Shown: piece after piece, positions 22,144 through 22,640 of the stretch | Numbering within the stretch: the stretch's first letter is position 1 | How the letters are laid out: the number at the start of each line of letters is the position of its first letter | Source: Chlamydiota bacterium | Lineage (GTDB): Bacteria; Chlamydiota; Chlamydiia; Chlamydiales; Parachlamydiaceae | Length of the DNA stretch: 22,640 nucleotides | Reading direction: 5' to 3' | Assembly (NCBI GenBank): GCA_013286075.1 | Contig: JABDGJ010000015.1 | Span: 1-22,640 of the forward strand | Notes under the pieces: model-generated | What the model saw: only the letters and a program-made list of their open reading frames with translations | The model's database searches: none | Told to the model about the DNA's origin: nothing | Translations under genes and position numbers: made by a program

Positions 22144-22640
22144 TCAACTACTACTTATTGACAAAGCCAGGGATTATTTTCGGAAATATAGTCACCATGG
22201 CAGCGGGATTTTTGTTAGCCACAAGAGGAACCTTCCATTTTTGGCTATTCTTCACTGTATTATTGGGTCTTGCCTTGATTATTGCTTCCGCTTGCGTATT
22301 TAACAACTATATCGATCGCGACATAGATAAGAAAATGAAGAGAACAGAAACAAGAGTTCTTGCGACAGGTGGGATGAACGCAAAACATGCAATTATATTT
22401 GCTGTGATTCTTGCCATAGTAGGAAATCTCATTTTAGCTATCTATACAAATTGGTTGACTGTGATTCTGGCAAATATGGGATTTGGAATTTATGTAATTG
22501 TCTATAGTCTATGGAAATCTCGTACAGTATACGGAACGGCGATTGGCAGTCTCGCTGGGGCTATCCCTCCAGTTGTAGGATACTGTTCTATAAGCAATCG
22601 CTTGGATATAGGAGCTGCGATTTTATTTATGGTGATGGTG
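22140..22640 (+). CDS. cyoE: Protohaem IX farnesyltransferase (haem O synthase), 3' end outside window
   Basis: 167 codons of an open frame reaching the right edge. CyoE/CtaB is a UbiA-family membrane prenyltransferase that adds farnesyl to haem B to give haem O for haem-copper oxidases. Visible: LLTKPGIIFGNIVT at the N-terminus, the first Asp-rich motif NNYIDRDIDKKMKRTETR (prenyl diphosphate/Mg site) and GSLAGAIPPVVGYCS, with about five membrane helices so far. Its presence implies a haem-copper terminal oxidase, unlike the pathogenic Chlamydia, which rely on cytochrome bd. Start ATG 22140 overlaps the previous gene's stop as ATGA. The cofactor-binding second Asp motif lies beyond the window. 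Confidence 0.95.
   Translation, partial: MINYYLLTKPGIIFGNIVTMAAGFLLATRGTFHFWLFFTVLLGLALIIASACVFNNYIDRDIDKKMKRTETRVLATGGMNAKHAIIFAVILAIVGNLILAIYTNWLTVILANMGFGIYVIVYSLWKSRTVYGTAIGSLAGAIPPVVGYCSISNRLDIGAAILFMVMV

Noticed and set aside
22046..22303. 85-codon frame over the orphan/cyoE junction
   Set aside because: It is out of frame with cyoE, whose product is clear in the correct frame from ATG 22140.

Overview
The window looks like chromosome of an environmental (Parachlamydia/Simkania-type) member of the Chlamydiota. Several proteins have the chlamydial form of their family: MurA with an HPGFMTDWQQPF segment, a CysJ-like flavin reductase without a flavodoxin domain, an adjacent McsA-McsB pair whose McsB has lost its kinase motifs, and EpmB, IspF and MurI. 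A CyoE haem O synthase and an OmpR/PhoB regulator with an intact phosphoacceptor point away from the pathogenic genus Chlamydia. The assignment is by recognition of sequence, not by a database search. The DNA is AT-rich.

Layout. 1-2337 is a minus-strand group: a short secreted Pro/Tyr-rich protein, a four-helix membrane protein of unknown function, and a secreted PI-PLC X-domain protein cut by the left edge. Back-to-back promoters at 2374-2437 separate it from a plus-strand pair: a secreted S9 peptidase and the CysJ-like reductase. ispF (minus) and murA (plus) are divergent. 7728-8088 has no gene and holds one small inverted-repeat element nested inside another. epmB (plus) follows, converging on two minus-strand hydrophobic proteins of unknown function. 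Between those two is a 426-base gap with a large perfect palindrome.

From 10737 a strong promoter with an operator-like dyad drives a sodium:solute symporter, a bicupin protein and murI. murI converges on and overlaps a small DUF3299-like gene. The upstream end of that gene abuts the second copy of the palindromic element (14473-14674). An orphan OmpR/PhoB-type regulator (minus) and an EamA/DMT transporter (plus) diverge from 15417-15689.

From 16675 to the right edge is one tightly packed plus-strand cluster: a TPR membrane protein, a 55-residue membrane microprotein, rsmD, mcsA, mcsB, a 640-residue orphan protein and cyoE (cut by the right edge). mcsA/mcsB and orphan/cyoE share ATGA stop/start overlaps. 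The rsmD start codon lies inside a perfect 9-bp hairpin.

The points most worth following up are the two near-identical oppositely oriented copies of the palindromic element and its nesting, the degenerate McsB, the microprotein/hairpin arrangement in front of rsmD, MurA with Cys119, and the spacer dyad of the symporter promoter. I saw no tRNA, rRNA, CRISPR array, prophage or transposase gene.
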